Part shown: piece by piece, positions 63,705 through 64,000 of the stretch
Numbering within the stretch: position 1 is the first letter of the stretch
How the letters are laid out: every line of letters starts with the position of its first letter
From: Methanobacterium aggregans
GTDB lineage: Archaea > Methanobacteriota > Methanobacteria > Methanobacteriales > Methanobacteriaceae
DNA length: 64,000 nucleotides
Assembly: GCF_017874455.1 (NCBI RefSeq)
Contig: NZ_JAGGLN010000002.1
Coordinates: forward strand, 397,929-461,928
Direction: 5' to 3'
Notes under the pieces: generated by a model
The model's database searches: none
What the model was told of the DNA's origin: nothing
Seen by the model: only the letters and a program-made list of their open reading frames with translations
Position numbers and translations under genes: made by a program

Positions 63705-64000
63705 TCACATCAACTTGGTAATATCTGTGTTTATAAGTTTGAAATAAGTTTTATAAGCCATTAAAAGATCAGACTCCACTATCTCCAACCGATCATCGTT
63801 CACAGCACAACAAGCCGCAAGAAACAAAATAAAAGCACCCTCCGTAGCCGTGAACTTAGTATCCACAGTTTTATGTTCTTCTATAAACTTATCACAATTA
63901 AGTTCATGCAGTTTTCCGTGTAATTTTTTCACTTTTTTGTCTTTCCAGTTCATTTTCTTAAGTTTGAGGAAGTATTCAGCAGTAACCTCTTGGGGGTTAG
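63705..64000 (-). CDS. Unknown protein, duplicated family (C-terminal part; continues beyond window)
   Basis: The open frame comes in from the right edge and ends at TGA 63705-63707. Its visible ~97 residues (EVTAEYFLKLKKMNWKDKK to YFKLINTDITKLM) align throughout with the C-terminus of the protein at 62710-63429 (TTEFFKRLGKVKWQNKQ to YLKLINTDISRLM). An internal ATG at 63953 is not the start, because the alignment runs through it. The full gene presumably extends a few hundred bases further. Confidence 0.75.
   Translation of the reverse strand, partial: NPQEVTAEYFLKLKKMNWKDKKVKKLHGKLHELNCDKFIEEHKTVDTKFTATEGAFILFLAACCAVNDDRLEIVESDLLMAYKTYFKLINTDITKLM

Overview
The window is chromosomal DNA from a methanogenic archaeon of the Methanobacteriales, most likely Methanobacterium. 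It is AT-rich, with long AT-rich spacers. Evidence for this placement: RNA polymerase B split into B'' and B', archaeal GatDE, the methyl-coenzyme M reductase activator A2, F420 genes (cofD, cofE, GTP cyclohydrolase III), PurO, the methanopterin gene mptD, Kor and Vor ferredoxin oxidoreductases, and archaetidylserine lipid genes. I saw no rRNA, CRISPR array, insertion sequence or prophage.

Layout. 1-4016 (minus): tRNA-Thr, Pro, Tyr, then tRNA-Asp and tRNA-Lys leading directly into rpoH-rpoB2-rpoB1, with an unusually wide spacer between the two B subunits. 4330-6509: pgk and tpiA. 6848-10417: three tandem paralogous secreted proteins with Lys/Tyr repeats and a transglutaminase-like Cys-His-Asp domain. 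Each has its own promoter and hairpin terminator, and each appears to start at an AUU codon. 11134-14571: wyosine radical-SAM gene, a DUF1002 secreted protein and a polytopic membrane protein. 15154-19187: korDABC-sucC. 19432-26118: a frameshifted remnant, a DUF4013 protein, a small acidic protein, mptD, a sortase, DUF515, and the archaetidylserine pair pssA/asd. 26962-28669: an unknown gene fused in an operon to an MreB-type actin. 29057-31024: rnhB and an ExbB/ExbD-type proton channel pair. 31199-34412: purO, cofE, cofD, GTP cyclohydrolase III. 34723-39729: a TIM-barrel gene (second kind of AUU-start candidate), MCR component A2, methanogenesis marker 9, a precorrin-2 dehydrogenase-like gene and hemA, i.e. 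MCR activation next to tetrapyrrole (F430) synthesis. 39940-50601: housekeeping genes (DUF4013, SDR, AAA ATPase, endonuclease IV-like, trxB, gatE, gatD, DUF998, exonuclease III). 50884-56591: vorCBA, an acyl-CoA synthetase and an HTH-cupin regulator, a branched-chain acid module. 57108-62470: adenosine-specific kinase family, archaeoflavoprotein, small zinc-finger protein, glmM, a glycosyltransferase and a flippase-like membrane protein. 62512-64000: a tandemly duplicated unknown gene family with a small two-helix membrane protein, running off the right edge.

Most promising for novelty: (i) the three-gene Lys/Tyr-repeat transglutaminase family with conserved AUU starts and a shared upstream element; (ii) the AUU start of the TIM-barrel gene, whose leader matches that of trxB except for ATG to ATT; (iii) the duplicated family at the right edge. 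All functional calls were made by reading translations and motifs without database searches, so family names rest on recognition.
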